Source: Xanthobacter autotrophicus (GTDB lineage: Bacteria; Pseudomonadota; Alphaproteobacteria; Rhizobiales; Xanthobacteraceae). Taken from it: a DNA stretch of 64,000 bases. Positions 44,253-52,225 of the stretch are shown piece by piece. The stretch lies in NCBI RefSeq assembly GCF_043194295.1, contig NZ_JBAFVK010000017.1. The stretch is one strand, 5' to 3'. A program made the position numbers and the translations under genes. The number at the start of each line of letters is the position of its first letter. Position 1 is the first letter of the stretch. The notes beneath the pieces were generated by a model. It was given only the letters and a program-made list of their open reading frames with translations. It had not been told where the DNA came from and made no database searches.

Positions 44253-44795
44253 ATGCGCGACCCGATCCTCCGCCGTCCCCTTCTCGCCGGTGCCGGGCTC
44301 GCTCTGCTGCTGACACTCGGCGCCTGCGGCACCACCGATACCCAGCTCGACAGCCAGCCGGCCTTCTACATCAACCTCGCCAAGACCGGGAAGCCGGTGG
44401 ATGCGGCCGCGGCCGCATCCATCATCTCCGACTATCGGGTCGGGCGCGGGCTGAGCCCGGTGACCATCGACGACCAGCTCAACAAGATCGCTCAGGACCA
44501 GGCCAACGCCATGGCGCGGGCCGACAACCTCTCCCACGAGGTGGGCGGGCGCAATTTCATGACCCGCATGAAGGCTTCAGGGTACAACGCCTCCAAGGCG
44601 GTGGAGAATGTGGGCGCGGGCTATCACACCCTCGCTGAAGCCTTCTCCGGCTGGCGCGATTCCCCATCCCACAACAAGAACATGCTGGAGCCGGGGGTGA
44701 GCCGCATGGGCATCGCCACGGCCAATGCGCCCAATTCCAAGTACAAGGTCTATTGGGCGCTGGTGCTGGCCGAGCCGGACAAGAGCGCGCGGTGA
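44253..44795 (+). CDS. CAP-domain (SCP/PR1-like) lipoprotein
   Basis: A 180-residue lipoprotein: a signal sequence with lipobox LTLGAC (Cys at about residue 25) is followed by a CAP domain. The domain shows ISDYRVGRGLSPVTIDDQLN, the HEVGG region (NLSHEVGGRNFMTRM), the ENVGAGYHTLAEAFSGWRDS segment and SPSHNKNMLEPGVSRMGIA, with the H and E residues conserved in bacterial YkwD-like members. Function in bacteria is unclear. A GGAAGAGAGAA site precedes the ATG. It follows the MscS gene by 167 bases. Confidence 0.88.
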   Translation: MRDPILRRPLLAGAGLALLLTLGACGTTDTQLDSQPAFYINLAKTGKPVDAAAAASIISDYRVGRGLSPVTIDDQLNKIAQDQANAMARADNLSHEVGGRNFMTRMKASGYNASKAVENVGAGYHTLAEAFSGWRDSPSHNKNMLEPGVSRMGIATANAPNSKYKVYWALVLAEPDKSAR

Positions 44796-44914
44796 CCTGA
44801 AGTTCTCGGCCCGGGCCGGCGCATCCGGGGCCGGCAAAAGACCCCTTGCACCTCGCAGGCGCGAAGCTGTAGCGTGCGCCGCAACATTGCGGGGGCAGAA
44901 GGGTCGGCCGGGTT

Positions 44915-46513
44915 ATGCTGGCGCACACGAGTGAATATGAGCGCCGGCGCCGGGCGTTCTCCTGGGACATTCCGCGCCGTTACAACATGGCGGTCCATGC
45001 CTGCGACGGCATCGCCGCCCGCGCGCCCGATCGGCCTGCACTGTTCCTGCCCCATGGCGCCGGCTTCCGCCCGGTCTCCTACGGTGCGCTGGCTGCGGCC
45101 TCCAACCGGCTGGCCCACGCCCTGCTGGCCCACGGCATCGGCCGGGGCGACCGGGTGGCGATCCTGCTGCCCCAGTCGCTGGATGTGCTGGTCACCCATC
45201 TCGCCGTCTACAAGATGGGCGCCATCGCGGTGCCGCTGGCCGGCGCCTTCGGGGTGGACGCCATCGCCTATCGCCTCGCCGATTCCGGTGCCAAGGCCCT
45301 CGTCACCGACGATGCCGGCCTTGCCAAGGTGGTGGAGCGGCCGGAGGCGCTGGGACTCCTCATCAATGTGGACGGGGCGCGGGCGGGGGTGCTCGACTTC
45401 AATGCCCTGCTGGACGCCGCCTCGGACCGGCCGCTTGCGATCACTTCCGGCCCGGACGATCCGGCGCTGATGATCTACACCTCCGGCACCACCGGCCAGC
45501 CCAAGGGCGCGCTGCACGGCCACCGGGTGCTCTTGCCCCATGTGAGCGGCGTCACCTTCACCCATGACGGCATCGGCCAGGCGGGCGACCGCATGTGGAC
45601 CCCCTCCGACTGGGCCTGGGCCGGCGGGCTGCTGAACACCATCCTGCCGGCGCTGGCGCTGGGGGTGCCGGTGGTGGCGCAGCCGCGCGGCAAGTTCGAC
45701 CCCGAGGCCGCTTTCGATCTGATCCGGCGGGCGCAGGTGCGCAACGTCTTCATCCCGCCCACCGCGCTCAAGATGATGCGCGCCGTGCCGGACCCCAAGG
45801 CCCGCTTCAGCTTCGACCTGCGCACCGTGGGCTCGGCGGGCGAGGCGCTGGGGGCGGAGACCTTCGAATGGGGCCGGCAGGCCCTCGGGGTGCCGGTGAA
45901 CGAGTTCTACGGCCAGACCGAATGCAATTACGTCATCGGCTCCTCGGCCGTCCTGGGCGTGGCCAAGGCCGGGGCCACCGGCAAGGCGGTGCCGGGCCAC
46001 GAGGTGGCGGTGCTGGGCGAGGACGGCACGGTGCTGCCCCCCGGCCAGATGGGGCAGATCGCCGTGCGCGCGCCCGACCCGGTCATGTTCCTTGAATACT
46101 GGAACCGGCCCGACGCCACGCAGGAGAAGGTGCGCGACGGCTGGCTCATCACCGGGGATCTCGCGACCCTGGACGAGGAGGGCTATTTCCACTTCCTCGG
46201 CCGCGACGACGACGTGATCACCTCCGCCGGCTATCGCATCGGCCCGGCGGAGATCGAGGATGTGCTGCTGCGCCATCCGGCGGTGTCCATCGCCGCCGCG
46301 GTGGGCAAGAAGGACCCGCTGCGCACCGAGATCGTCAAAGCGGTGATCGTGCTGATGCCGGGCATCACGCCCTCGGCGGCGCTGGAAGATGACATCCGCG
46401 CCTTCGTGCGCACCCGCCTTGCGACCTATGAATATCCCCGCGCGTTCGAGTTCGTGGACGAGCTGCCCCTGACCACCACCGGCAAGGTCATCCGCCGCCT
46501 GCTCAGGGACTGA
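44915..46513 (+). CDS. AMP-binding acyl-CoA synthetase
   Basis: A 532-residue acyl-CoA/acyl-acid ligase of the ANL superfamily, forming acyl-AMP then acyl-CoA. P-loop MIYTSGTTGQPKGALHGH, A4/A5 FYGQTECNYVIG, A7 GWLITGDLATLDEEGYFHF, A8 GRDDDVITSAGYRIGPAEIE and the catalytic lysine in TTTGKVIRRLLRD are all present. It resembles medium-chain (AcsM/benzoate-type) ligases; the exact acid is not evident. It starts at ATG 44915 and ends with a hairpin at 46554-46572. Neighbours do not define a pathway, although several other acyl-CoA enzymes lie within 10 kb. Confidence 0.92.
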   Translation: MLAHTSEYERRRRAFSWDIPRRYNMAVHACDGIAARAPDRPALFLPHGAGFRPVSYGALAAASNRLAHALLAHGIGRGDRVAILLPQSLDVLVTHLAVYKMGAIAVPLAGAFGVDAIAYRLADSGAKALVTDDAGLAKVVERPEALGLLINVDGARAGVLDFNALLDAASDRPLAITSGPDDPALMIYTSGTTGQPKGALHGHRVLLPHVSGVTFTHDGIGQAGDRMWTPSDWAWAGGLLNTILPALALGVPVVAQPRGKFDPEAAFDLIRRAQVRNVFIPPTALKMMRAVPDPKARFSFDLRTVGSAGEALGAETFEWGRQALGVPVNEFYGQTECNYVIGSSAVLGVAKAGATGKAVPGHEVAVLGEDGTVLPPGQMGQIAVRAPDPVMFLEYWNRPDATQEKVRDGWLITGDLATLDEEGYFHFLGRDDDVITSAGYRIGPAEIEDVLLRHPAVSIAAAVGKKDPLRTEIVKAVIVLMPGITPSAALEDDIRAFVRTRLATYEYPRAFEFVDELPLTTTGKVIRRLLRD

Positions 46514-46553
46514 CGGGCGCCCGGCCTTCACTTCTAGACATTCACATCGCCCC

Positions 46554-46572
46554 GCCTGCGCTTGGCGCAGGC
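46554..46572 (+). terminator. Hairpin after the acyl-CoA synthetase gene
   Basis: GCCTGCGC (46554-46561), loop TTG, then GCGCAGGC (46565-46572), an exact 8-base stem without a T run, before the HicAB pair. Confidence 0.5.
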
Positions 46573-46673
46573 CGCCCCTCGGTGCTGCCCACCATTTCGG
46601 CTTGCCCGCAGGGCGCGTGCGCCTACACTGAAGTCTTTCCAGCTTCATCCCTTTTCATTCGACGGATACTGTC

Positions 46674-46916
46674 ATGCATAACAAGAGGCTCGAAGCCTTG
46701 CGCGCCAATCCCGGCGGGGAGTGGCGGCCCGCCGACATCGAGATCACCGCATCCCAGTATGCGATGAAGTTCCGCAAGGTGACGGGGACCCATGTGGTCT
46801 TCACCCATCCCTCGGTGCCCGATTGCGTCGCCGTGCCCATGAAGCAGAAGATTCGCGCCGTCCATGTGAAGGCGTTCGTCGCCATGGTGGACCGCATGGA
46901 CGCGCTGGACCGATGA
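46674..46916 (+). CDS. hicA: HicA-type toxin
   Basis: An 80-residue double-stranded-RNA-binding-fold mRNA interferase of HicA type. It shows KFRKVTGTHVVFTHPSVPDC with the catalytic His in the position of the SGSHHxF motif (here TGTHVVF), then VPMKQKIRAVHVKAFVAMVD. The N-terminal MHNKRLEALRANPGGEWRPADIEI is longer than in small HicA proteins and places a helix before the fold. It overlaps the antitoxin start by ATGA. Toxicity is inferred from family. Confidence 0.8.
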   Translation: MHNKRLEALRANPGGEWRPADIEITASQYAMKFRKVTGTHVVFTHPSVPDCVAVPMKQKIRAVHVKAFVAMVDRMDALDR

Positions 46917-47146
46917 GCGCCCCCCTTCCCCCCGGCATTGAAGCCTATCCCGTCACCGTCGCGCCCATCCCACCCGAGGAGGGCGGGGGCTTCGTGGCAA
47001 GCTTTCCGGATGTGCCGGGCTGCCACGGCGTCGGCGAGACCGAAGAAGCGGCCCTGGCCGACGGGCGTCAGGCCCTGTTCGCCTGCATCGACGCCCTGAA
47101 GGCTGCCGATCGCACCCCGCCCGAGCCCGGTTCGGCGAAGGCGTGA
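46913..47146 (+). CDS. hicB: HicB-like antitoxin, short form
   Basis: A 77-residue protein consisting of only the HicB partial RNase-H-like domain: YPVTVAPIPPEEGGGFVASFPDVPGCHGVGETEEAALAD, read in parts. The C-terminal DNA-binding helix-turn-helix or ribbon-helix-helix present in longer HicB antitoxins is missing; the sequence ends in RTPPEPGSAKA. The gene overlaps hicA by 4 bases. Without a DNA-binding domain it could neutralise the toxin but would not be expected to bind its own promoter. Confidence 0.8.
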   Translation: MSAPLPPGIEAYPVTVAPIPPEEGGGFVASFPDVPGCHGVGETEEAALADGRQALFACIDALKAADRTPPEPGSAKA

Positions 47147-47210
47147 GGCGGTGGCCGCCGCACGCCTGATAACACGTGCAGGACCAAAATCGTGTGGGGG
47201 AACCCGCCCG

Positions 47211-47546
47211 TCAGCGCCCGCCGCCGCGCGCCTTCTCCTCCAGATAGGACGAGACGGTGTCGAGCAGGCGGATGGCGCCGGGCAATTGGGCGTGGGCCTC
47301 GCCCTGGGCTTCGGTTTCCGGCTCCAGGGTGCGCCACCACACGATGAACCGGCGCATCAGCGCGCGGCCGGGAATGGCCTCGAACGGCATGCCGGTAAAA
47401 CCTTGCGTGCCGAAGGCGGCTTCCACCTGCCGGAGGCATCCCTCGATATAGGCGCGGTCGTCGGCGTCGAGGGTGTAGGGCCCCTCCGGGGCGCGCCGCT
47501 CCATGCGCACCTCGCTGAGTTCGGGAATGTAGTCGGTCTTGACCAA
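47211..47546 (-). CDS. Conserved small protein of unknown function
   Basis: A 111-residue acidic-to-neutral protein. It reads VKTDYIPELSEVRMERRAPE, then a helical segment DDRAYIEGCLRQVEAAFGTQ and RRFIVWWRTLEPETEAQGEA, ending LDTVSSYLEEKARGGGR. I do not recognise the family. There is no ATG at the front: a TTG at 47546 follows GAGAGG by 6 bases and is preferred, while an internal ATG at 47504 would give 97 residues. It is convergent with hicB. Confidence 0.6.
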   Translation of the reverse strand: MVKTDYIPELSEVRMERRAPEGPYTLDADDRAYIEGCLRQVEAAFGTQGFTGMPFEAIPGRALMRRFIVWWRTLEPETEAQGEAHAQLPGAIRLLDTVSSYLEEKARGGGR

Positions 47547-47662
47547 GATGTGACCTCTCGCCCGCCCCGCGCAGGGGGTGGTCCGCTTGAAGCAGGAACG
47601 GTGCCAATAGATGCGCTTCGGGCGGTTTCGGCGCCATCGGGGGGCTTCAAGGGCCGACCCGC

Positions 47663-48145
47663 ATGAGCGCCTCGGACCCGCCCACGCGTCCCGATCTAGC
47701 CGCCGCGCCGTCCCATGACGCAGCTGTGGCCGTCCACGCCGTTCCGGCCGTGGCGCTGGCCCATGGTTTCCGCATGCTGGTGCTGCGCGAACTGGCCGAC
47801 GGTGACGGCCCGGCGGGCTTCGCAGTGATCGAGCAGGCGCTGGTGCGGCCGCCGCCCCGGACCATTCGGCATGGGGTCGCCTTCGCCCTCGCGTTTCGCC
47901 CCGAGGTGGTGGCGTTCCTGAGCTTCCATCTCGGCCGTCCGGGGGCGCGGGGGCCCGATGGCCTGCCCCGGCGCAACCCGCGCTGGCCGGCTCTGTCATG
48001 GCATCGGGCCGAGCGCGTCTGGCCCGATGGCGCCCACAGCATCGAGTGGAGCGCCGACATCCTGTTCGCGCAGGAGGACGACCGCGCCGCCTTCGCCCGC
48101 CAGTTCCATGCCGCGCTCGCCGGCGGACGATGCGACGCGGCCTGA
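47663..48145 (+). CDS. Hypothetical protein
   Basis: A 160-residue protein with Ala/Pro-rich N-terminus and a central FRMLVLRELADGDGPAGFAV IEQALV segment, then AFALAFRPEVVAFLSFHLG and IEWSADILFAQEDDRAAFAR. No signal peptide or named family is recognised. Codon use matches neighbours and it fills an otherwise empty gap ahead of the SRPBCC gene (73 bases apart), so it is probably real. Confidence 0.55.
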   Translation: MSASDPPTRPDLAAAPSHDAAVAVHAVPAVALAHGFRMLVLRELADGDGPAGFAVIEQALVRPPPRTIRHGVAFALAFRPEVVAFLSFHLGRPGARGPDGLPRRNPRWPALSWHRAERVWPDGAHSIEWSADILFAQEDDRAAFARQFHAALAGGRCDAA

Positions 48146-48218
48146 GGCCCGCTTCTTGCTTCCTCGCTCCCTGCGCTACGTTTTTTGCTTGTTCGCCTTT
48201 TTTTGGGGAGTTTCGCCC

Positions 48219-48689
48219 ATGTCGGATGTCGTCGAGACCCGCTCCATCGTGACCGAAGCCGAGTTCGAGTATCCGGTGGACATTGTCTGGCGGGCCATCA
48301 CCGATTCCGAATGGCTGGCCGTCTGGTTCTTTCCCAACGACATCCAGCCCCTGGAGGGCCACCGCTTCACCATCTGGGGCCGGCCCATCGAGCGTTGGGA
48401 CGGCGAGTTCCAGTGCCAGGTGAAGACCGCCGTGCCCGAGCGCGAGCTGTCGTTCAGCTGGAAGGGCGGGCACGAGGAGCTGAAGGGCTTCGGCCATTAC
48501 ATCGACACGCTGGTGACGTGGACCCTCACGCCCACCGCGAGCGGCGGCACCCATTTCCGCTTCGTTCATGACGGCTTCAGCACCGCCGCCACCTCGGACG
48601 GGGTGTTCGACGTGATGAACAAGGGTTCCCAGAGCGTGCTGCGCACCCTGACCCGCCGCCTGCCGGACCTCATCCAGCACGGCGCCTGA
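48219..48689 (+). CDS. SRPBCC (START/AHSA1-like) domain protein
   Basis: A 156-residue protein with the helix-grip fold: TEAEFEYPVDIVWRAITDSE, AVWFFPNDIQPLEGHRFTIW, LSFSWKGGHEELKGFG, LTPTASGGTHFRFVHDGF and a long C-terminal helix. This pattern is typical of AHSA1/CalC-like ligand-binding proteins in bacteria, whose ligands are mostly unknown. The ATG at 48219 follows TTTGGGGAG. A T-rich stretch (TTTTTTGC...TTTTTTTT) just upstream at 48179-48205 is unusual in this GC-rich sequence and may hold its promoter. Confidence 0.8.
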   Translation: MSDVVETRSIVTEAEFEYPVDIVWRAITDSEWLAVWFFPNDIQPLEGHRFTIWGRPIERWDGEFQCQVKTAVPERELSFSWKGGHEELKGFGHYIDTLVTWTLTPTASGGTHFRFVHDGFSTAATSDGVFDVMNKGSQSVLRTLTRRLPDLIQHGA

Positions 48690-48803
48690 GGGCACGAAAG
48701 CCGCCGTGCGCATGCGAAAGACGGGAACCTGTCGGCGAAGGCCGCGTTAACTCTCCGGTTGCCATGACGCGCCCCGACGGCGCCTGGCATTTGGGAGATC
48801 ACG

Positions 48804-49022
48804 ATGGGACGCAGCCTTCCGCCGACCGATCCGTTTTCCCTGCGCATCGTCATCGGCGATGCGGAGATGCAGGCTTCCAGCATCGACGACGTGGTGCGCT
48901 TCCTGCGCCAGCAGGAGGCGGACGATTTCGCCGACCTGCTCATGACCCTGCCGAGCGATGGCGCGCCGCCGTCGTTGAGCGATGTCTGCGCCCGCATGGA
49001 AGCGCTCTGCGCCATGGTCTGA
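48804..49022 (+). CDS. Small hypothetical protein
   Basis: A 72-residue acidic protein: FSLRIVIGDAEMQASSIDDV, VRFLRQQEADDFADLLMTLP and LSDVCARMEALCAMV. It appears to form two or three helices and has no membrane segment. A GGGAGATCACG site precedes the ATG. No family recognised; codon use and a strong start context favour a real gene. Confidence 0.55.
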   Translation: MGRSLPPTDPFSLRIVIGDAEMQASSIDDVVRFLRQQEADDFADLLMTLPSDGAPPSLSDVCARMEALCAMV

Positions 49023-49101
49023 AAGGCGCGCGCGACCTCTGCGCGCTTGACTTTCCGCATCCGCGCCGCAGTCTTCCCCCTTTCAAATTCGGGGGTTGAG
49101 G

Positions 49102-49839
49102 GTGGGTGCAGACCAGAGGGCCGAGGCCGGCGAGACCCAAGCGCCGGGAATGCACGCGCCCGGACCTGATGCGCCTGAAGCTCATTCCCTGGAAGCCCTT
49201 TCGGCGCGCATCCACGCGCGCCACCGCGACCTCATCAAGGTGCAGAAGCCTCATGTCGCGGTGGCCAACCTCGCGCGCATCATCGATGCGGCGCTGAAGC
49301 TGTCCAACCGCCACGGCTTCCATGCCATGACCCTGCGCCAGCTGGCCGCCGAATCCGGCCTCAGCATGGGCGGCCTCTATTCCTATCTGGACAGCAAGGA
49401 CACGCTGCTGCTGATGATCCTGGGCGAGGTCTCCCACGCTGTGGACACCGCATTGGGCCGTGTGCCGGAGGCGGTGCGCGCCGACCCGGCGGCGCACCTC
49501 AACTGGCTCATCGCTGCGCACGTCCAGCTGTCCGAGGCCATGCACGCCTGGTTCGTGTTCGCCTATATGGAGGCGAAGGCCTTCCCGCCCGAGGCGCGCA
49601 AGCGCGCCATCGACAGCGAGCGGCTGACCGAGCGCATGTTCGCGGACGTGATCGCCGAAGGGGTGCGGCAGGGCGTGTTTGCCGTCGAGGATCCGCTGTT
49701 TGCCGCCACCCTCATCAAGCCCTTGCTTCAGGATTGGTACGTGAAGCGCAGCAAGTATCGCGAGCGCGGTATCGATGCACAGACCTATGCGGCGCAGGTC
49801 ACGCGCTTCGTGGAGGGCGCGCTCGCGGTGCGCAAGTGA
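49102..49839 (+). CDS. TetR/AcrR family transcriptional regulator
   Basis: A regulator of up to 245 residues. After a weakly conserved 50-residue N-terminus, the DNA-binding domain runs NLARIIDAALKLSNRHGFHA, LRQLAAESGLSMGGLYSYLD. The effector domain includes HLNWLIAAHVQLSEAMHAWF and a C-terminal KPLLQDWYVKRSKYRERG. Start is uncertain (TTG 49096, GTG 49102 or ATG 49150). It is convergent with a kinase/acyl-CoA dehydrogenase operon whose promoter carries a perfect 14-base palindrome, so it is a reasonable regulator of that operon. A strong 44-base palindrome follows the stop. Confidence 0.84.
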   Translation: MGADQRAEAGETQAPGMHAPGPDAPEAHSLEALSARIHARHRDLIKVQKPHVAVANLARIIDAALKLSNRHGFHAMTLRQLAAESGLSMGGLYSYLDSKDTLLLMILGEVSHAVDTALGRVPEAVRADPAAHLNWLIAAHVQLSEAMHAWFVFAYMEAKAFPPEARKRAIDSERLTERMFADVIAEGVRQGVFAVEDPLFAATLIKPLLQDWYVKRSKYRERGIDAQTYAAQVTRFVEGALAVRK

Positions 49840-49850
49840 GCGAACTTAGC

Positions 49851-49894
49851 CAAAGCATCGCGCGCTTGACTTAAGTCAGGCGCGCGATGCTTTG
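49851..49894. terminator. 44-base near-perfect palindrome between convergent genes
   Basis: CAAAGCATCGCGCGC (49851-49865) mirrors GCGCGCGATGCTTTG (49880-49894), and the centre TGACTTAAGTCA (49867-49878) is itself palindromic. Only the T866/G879 position fails and would still wobble pair. It would form a stem of about 20 bp with a TTAA loop, suitable as a bidirectional terminator. A partial copy of the mosaic repeat (49903-49929) follows. Confidence 0.75.
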
Positions 49895-49935
49895 AGAGTA
49901 CCCTTGGCAGCGGCCGAAGACCGAGGCCGATGGTA

Positions 49936-50970
49936 TTAAGTAAACTCCGCCGCGCGCTGGGCGAAGGCTGCGGCGAGCGCGCCGGTTTCCGCCGCGCCCT
50001 CCGCTGCCGCATTGCCGGCCTTGGCCCGCGCTGCAATGCCCTCGAAGATCACCGCCCAGCGGAACAGGGCGAACGCCATGTGAAAGTCGGTGAGCGTCAG
50101 GCCATGGGTCGCCGCCGCCTCATATTGCGCCACGAAATCGGCGCGGGTCGGGATGTCCAGCGCGTCGAGGTCCAGCCCGGCGATGCCGCCATACTCCTCA
50201 GGGCGCGATACCCAGGCCATGGCGCAATGGGCAAGGTCCGCCAGCGGATGGCCGAGGGTGGACAATTCCCAGTCCAGCACCGCCACCACCTCGGGGCGGG
50301 TGGGATGGAACATGAGATTGCCCATGCGATAGTCGCCATGGGCGATGCGGGTGGTGTCGTCCGCCGGCACATGGGCCGGCAGCCAGGCGACCAGCCGGTC
50401 GATATTGGCGTCCTCGCGGGTCTTGGACAGCTCCCACTGGCGGGTCCAGCGGGCGATCTGGCGGCCGAAATAATTGCCCGGACGGCCGAAATCGGCGAGG
50501 CCGGCGGCGGTAAAGTCCACGTTGTGGAGCGCGGCAAGCGTCTGCGCCATGGCGGCATACATGGCGCCGCGCTCGGCGGGCGAGACGCCGGGCAGGGTGC
50601 AGTCGTGGAACACGCGCCCCTCCACCTTGTCCATCACATAGAACAAGGTGCCGATGACGGACTTGTCCTCGCACAGCAGCAGCGCGGGGGGCACCGGCAC
50701 CGGCGTGTCGGCCAGAGCGCGCATGATGCGGAATTCCCGGTCCACCGCATGGGCGGAGGGCAGAAGCTCTCCCGGCGGCTGCTTGCGCAGCACCAGCGCG
50801 CGGTTGGCATAGGTGACGAAGAAGGTGGGGTTGGACTGACCCCCCGAAATGGGCTGGAGCTGCGGTGCGCCTTCGAGCCCGCCGATGTGCGCCTTCAGAT
50901 GGGCATCGAGGGCCGCCACGTCGAAGCCGTAGGCGCTGACGCCGGAAGTGCTGGAGTCGTGCGTGCTCAT
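49936..50970 (-). CDS. Phosphotransferase (APH family), ACAD11 kinase-half homologue
   Basis: A 344-residue aminoglycoside-phosphotransferase-fold protein. It shows ISGGQSNPTFFVTY, LVLRKQPPGELLPSAHAVDR, SVIGTLFYVMDKVEGRVF, the catalytic loop RIAHGDYRMGNLMFHPTRPE and the metal-binding VAVLDWELSTLGHPLADLAH. These motifs match the N-terminal kinase half of mammalian ACAD10/ACAD11 closely. There, the kinase phosphorylates the 4-hydroxyl of 4-hydroxyacyl-CoAs. The gene overlaps the acyl-CoA dehydrogenase upstream by ATGA, which corresponds to the other half of that fusion. Antibiotic resistance is unlikely. Confidence 0.9.
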   Translation of the reverse strand: MSTHDSSTSGVSAYGFDVAALDAHLKAHIGGLEGAPQLQPISGGQSNPTFFVTYANRALVLRKQPPGELLPSAHAVDREFRIMRALADTPVPVPPALLLCEDKSVIGTLFYVMDKVEGRVFHDCTLPGVSPAERGAMYAAMAQTLAALHNVDFTAAGLADFGRPGNYFGRQIARWTRQWELSKTREDANIDRLVAWLPAHVPADDTTRIAHGDYRMGNLMFHPTRPEVVAVLDWELSTLGHPLADLAHCAMAWVSRPEEYGGIAGLDLDALDIPTRADFVAQYEAAATHGLTLTDFHMAFALFRWAVIFEGIAARAKAGNAAAEGAAETGALAAAFAQRAAEFT

Positions 50971-52181
50971 GCGCCCTCTCCCACCGGCCAGTTCCAGAAG
51001 GCGCGTTCCTCCTTCTCCAGGAAGCGGTTCAGCACCATTTCGTGCACCGCGTCCGCGCCGTCCACGAGGCGCGCCTGACGGGCGTAGCGGTAGATCCACT
51101 CCAGCACCGTATCCTTGGAATAGCCGCGCGCGCCATTGATCTGGATGGCGCTGTCGGCGGCGAGGTGCAGGGTGTTGGCGGCCTTGATCTTGGCCATGGA
51201 CACCTCCTTGCGGGCCAGTCCGCCGCGATCCAGCTCCCACGCCGCCTTCATGGTGAGGAGGCGGCTGATCTCGATGTCCATGGCGATGCGGCCCAGCAGG
51301 GTCTGCACGCTTTCGCGGTCGGCGAGGCGCACGCCGAAGCCGTAGCGCACATCCGCATACTCCCGCGCGATCTCGACGCAGCGCATGGCAAGGCCCAGCC
51401 AGCGCATGCAATGGGTGAGGCGCGCCGGCCCCAGGCGGATCTGGGTCACACGCAGGCCCTTGCCTTCGCCCAGCAGCACGTCTTCCGGCGGGATTTCGAG
51501 GCCGTCGAACTCCAGTTCGCAATGGCCGCCATGCTCCTCCGGCCCCATGATGGGGATGCGGCGCACGATGCGCCAGCCCGGCGCGTCGCGGTGGAAGGCG
51601 AACGCGGTGAGGCCGGTGCGCGGATCGTCCGAGGTGCGGGCGACAAGGATGAGGTGGGCGGCCTCCTCCGCGCCGGTGATGAACCATTTGCGGCCATAGA
51701 TGCGATAGCTGCCGTTCGGCTGCTTCTCGGCGCGGGTGAGCATCATGCCGGGGTCGGAGCCGCCGCCGGGATGGGGCTCGGTCATCACAAAGGCGGAGCG
51801 CACCGCGCCGGACGCGATGGGGGCGAGCCACTTGGCCTTCTGCTCGGGCGTGCCCACGGCCTCCAGCACCATCATGTTGCCGTCGTCGGGGGCGGCGGAA
51901 TTGAACACCACGGGGCCGAAGATGGAGCGGTTCATTTCCGTGTAGCACACCGCCATGCCCACCCGGCCGACACCGAGGCCGCCGCTCTCCGGCTTCAGCT
52001 GGAGGTTCCACAGGCCCTCGGCCCGCGCCTTCGCCCGCAGCCGCGCCAGGGGGGCGGGGGCGATGTTCTCATGGGCGTCATAGGCGGCGGGGTCGGCTTC
52101 CAGCGGAATGATCTCGCGGTCCACGAATGCGCCGATGCGGCGCCGCAGGTCTTCGAGGGCAGGAGAGATGGTGAAGTCCAT
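50967..52181 (-). CDS. Acyl-CoA dehydrogenase, ACAD11 dehydrogenase-half homologue
   Basis: A 404-residue flavoprotein. It carries VVFNSAAPDDGNMMVLEAVG, AFVMTEPHPGGGSDPGMMLT, YRIYGRKWFITGAEEAAHLI, HGGHCELEFDGLEIPPEDVL, LGEGKGLRVTQIRLGPARLT and HCMRWLGLAMRCVEIA, the signature blocks of the ACAD10/ACAD11 group rather than ordinary short-chain enzymes. In that group the flavin domain helps remove the phosphate of 4-phosphoacyl-CoA to yield an enoyl-CoA. The ATG at 52181 starts MDFTISPALEDL. It is the first gene of the pair, with a palindromic operator 31-44 bases upstream. Confidence 0.92.
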   Translation of the reverse strand: MDFTISPALEDLRRRIGAFVDREIIPLEADPAAYDAHENIAPAPLARLRAKARAEGLWNLQLKPESGGLGVGRVGMAVCYTEMNRSIFGPVVFNSAAPDDGNMMVLEAVGTPEQKAKWLAPIASGAVRSAFVMTEPHPGGGSDPGMMLTRAEKQPNGSYRIYGRKWFITGAEEAAHLILVARTSDDPRTGLTAFAFHRDAPGWRIVRRIPIMGPEEHGGHCELEFDGLEIPPEDVLLGEGKGLRVTQIRLGPARLTHCMRWLGLAMRCVEIAREYADVRYGFGVRLADRESVQTLLGRIAMDIEISRLLTMKAAWELDRGGLARKEVSMAKIKAANTLHLAADSAIQINGARGYSKDTVLEWIYRYARQARLVDGADAVHEMVLNRFLEKEERAFWNWPVGEGA

Positions 52182-52211
52182 GGCGTCCTCGATGGTTGGG
52201 CGTAGAAAAAG

Positions 52212-52225
52212 AGCGAGCGCTCGCT
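52212..52225. promoter_or_regulatory. Perfect palindrome AGCGAGCGCTCGCT upstream of the ACAD11-like operon
   Basis: A 14-base exact palindrome flanked by A5 and T4 runs, centred 37 bases before the acyl-CoA dehydrogenase ATG. Its form fits a TetR-family dimer site, and a TetR gene lies at the other end of the operon. Confidence 0.7.

Noticed and set aside
44750..46648. 632-codon minus-strand frame opposite the acyl-CoA synthetase
   Set aside because: No motifs and His/Arg/Gly-rich composition; the plus strand has all ANL motifs.
49936..50970. Antibiotic-resistance aminoglycoside phosphotransferase
   Set aside because: The fold is shared, but sequence blocks match the ACAD10/11 kinase half and the gene is coupled to a matching dehydrogenase.
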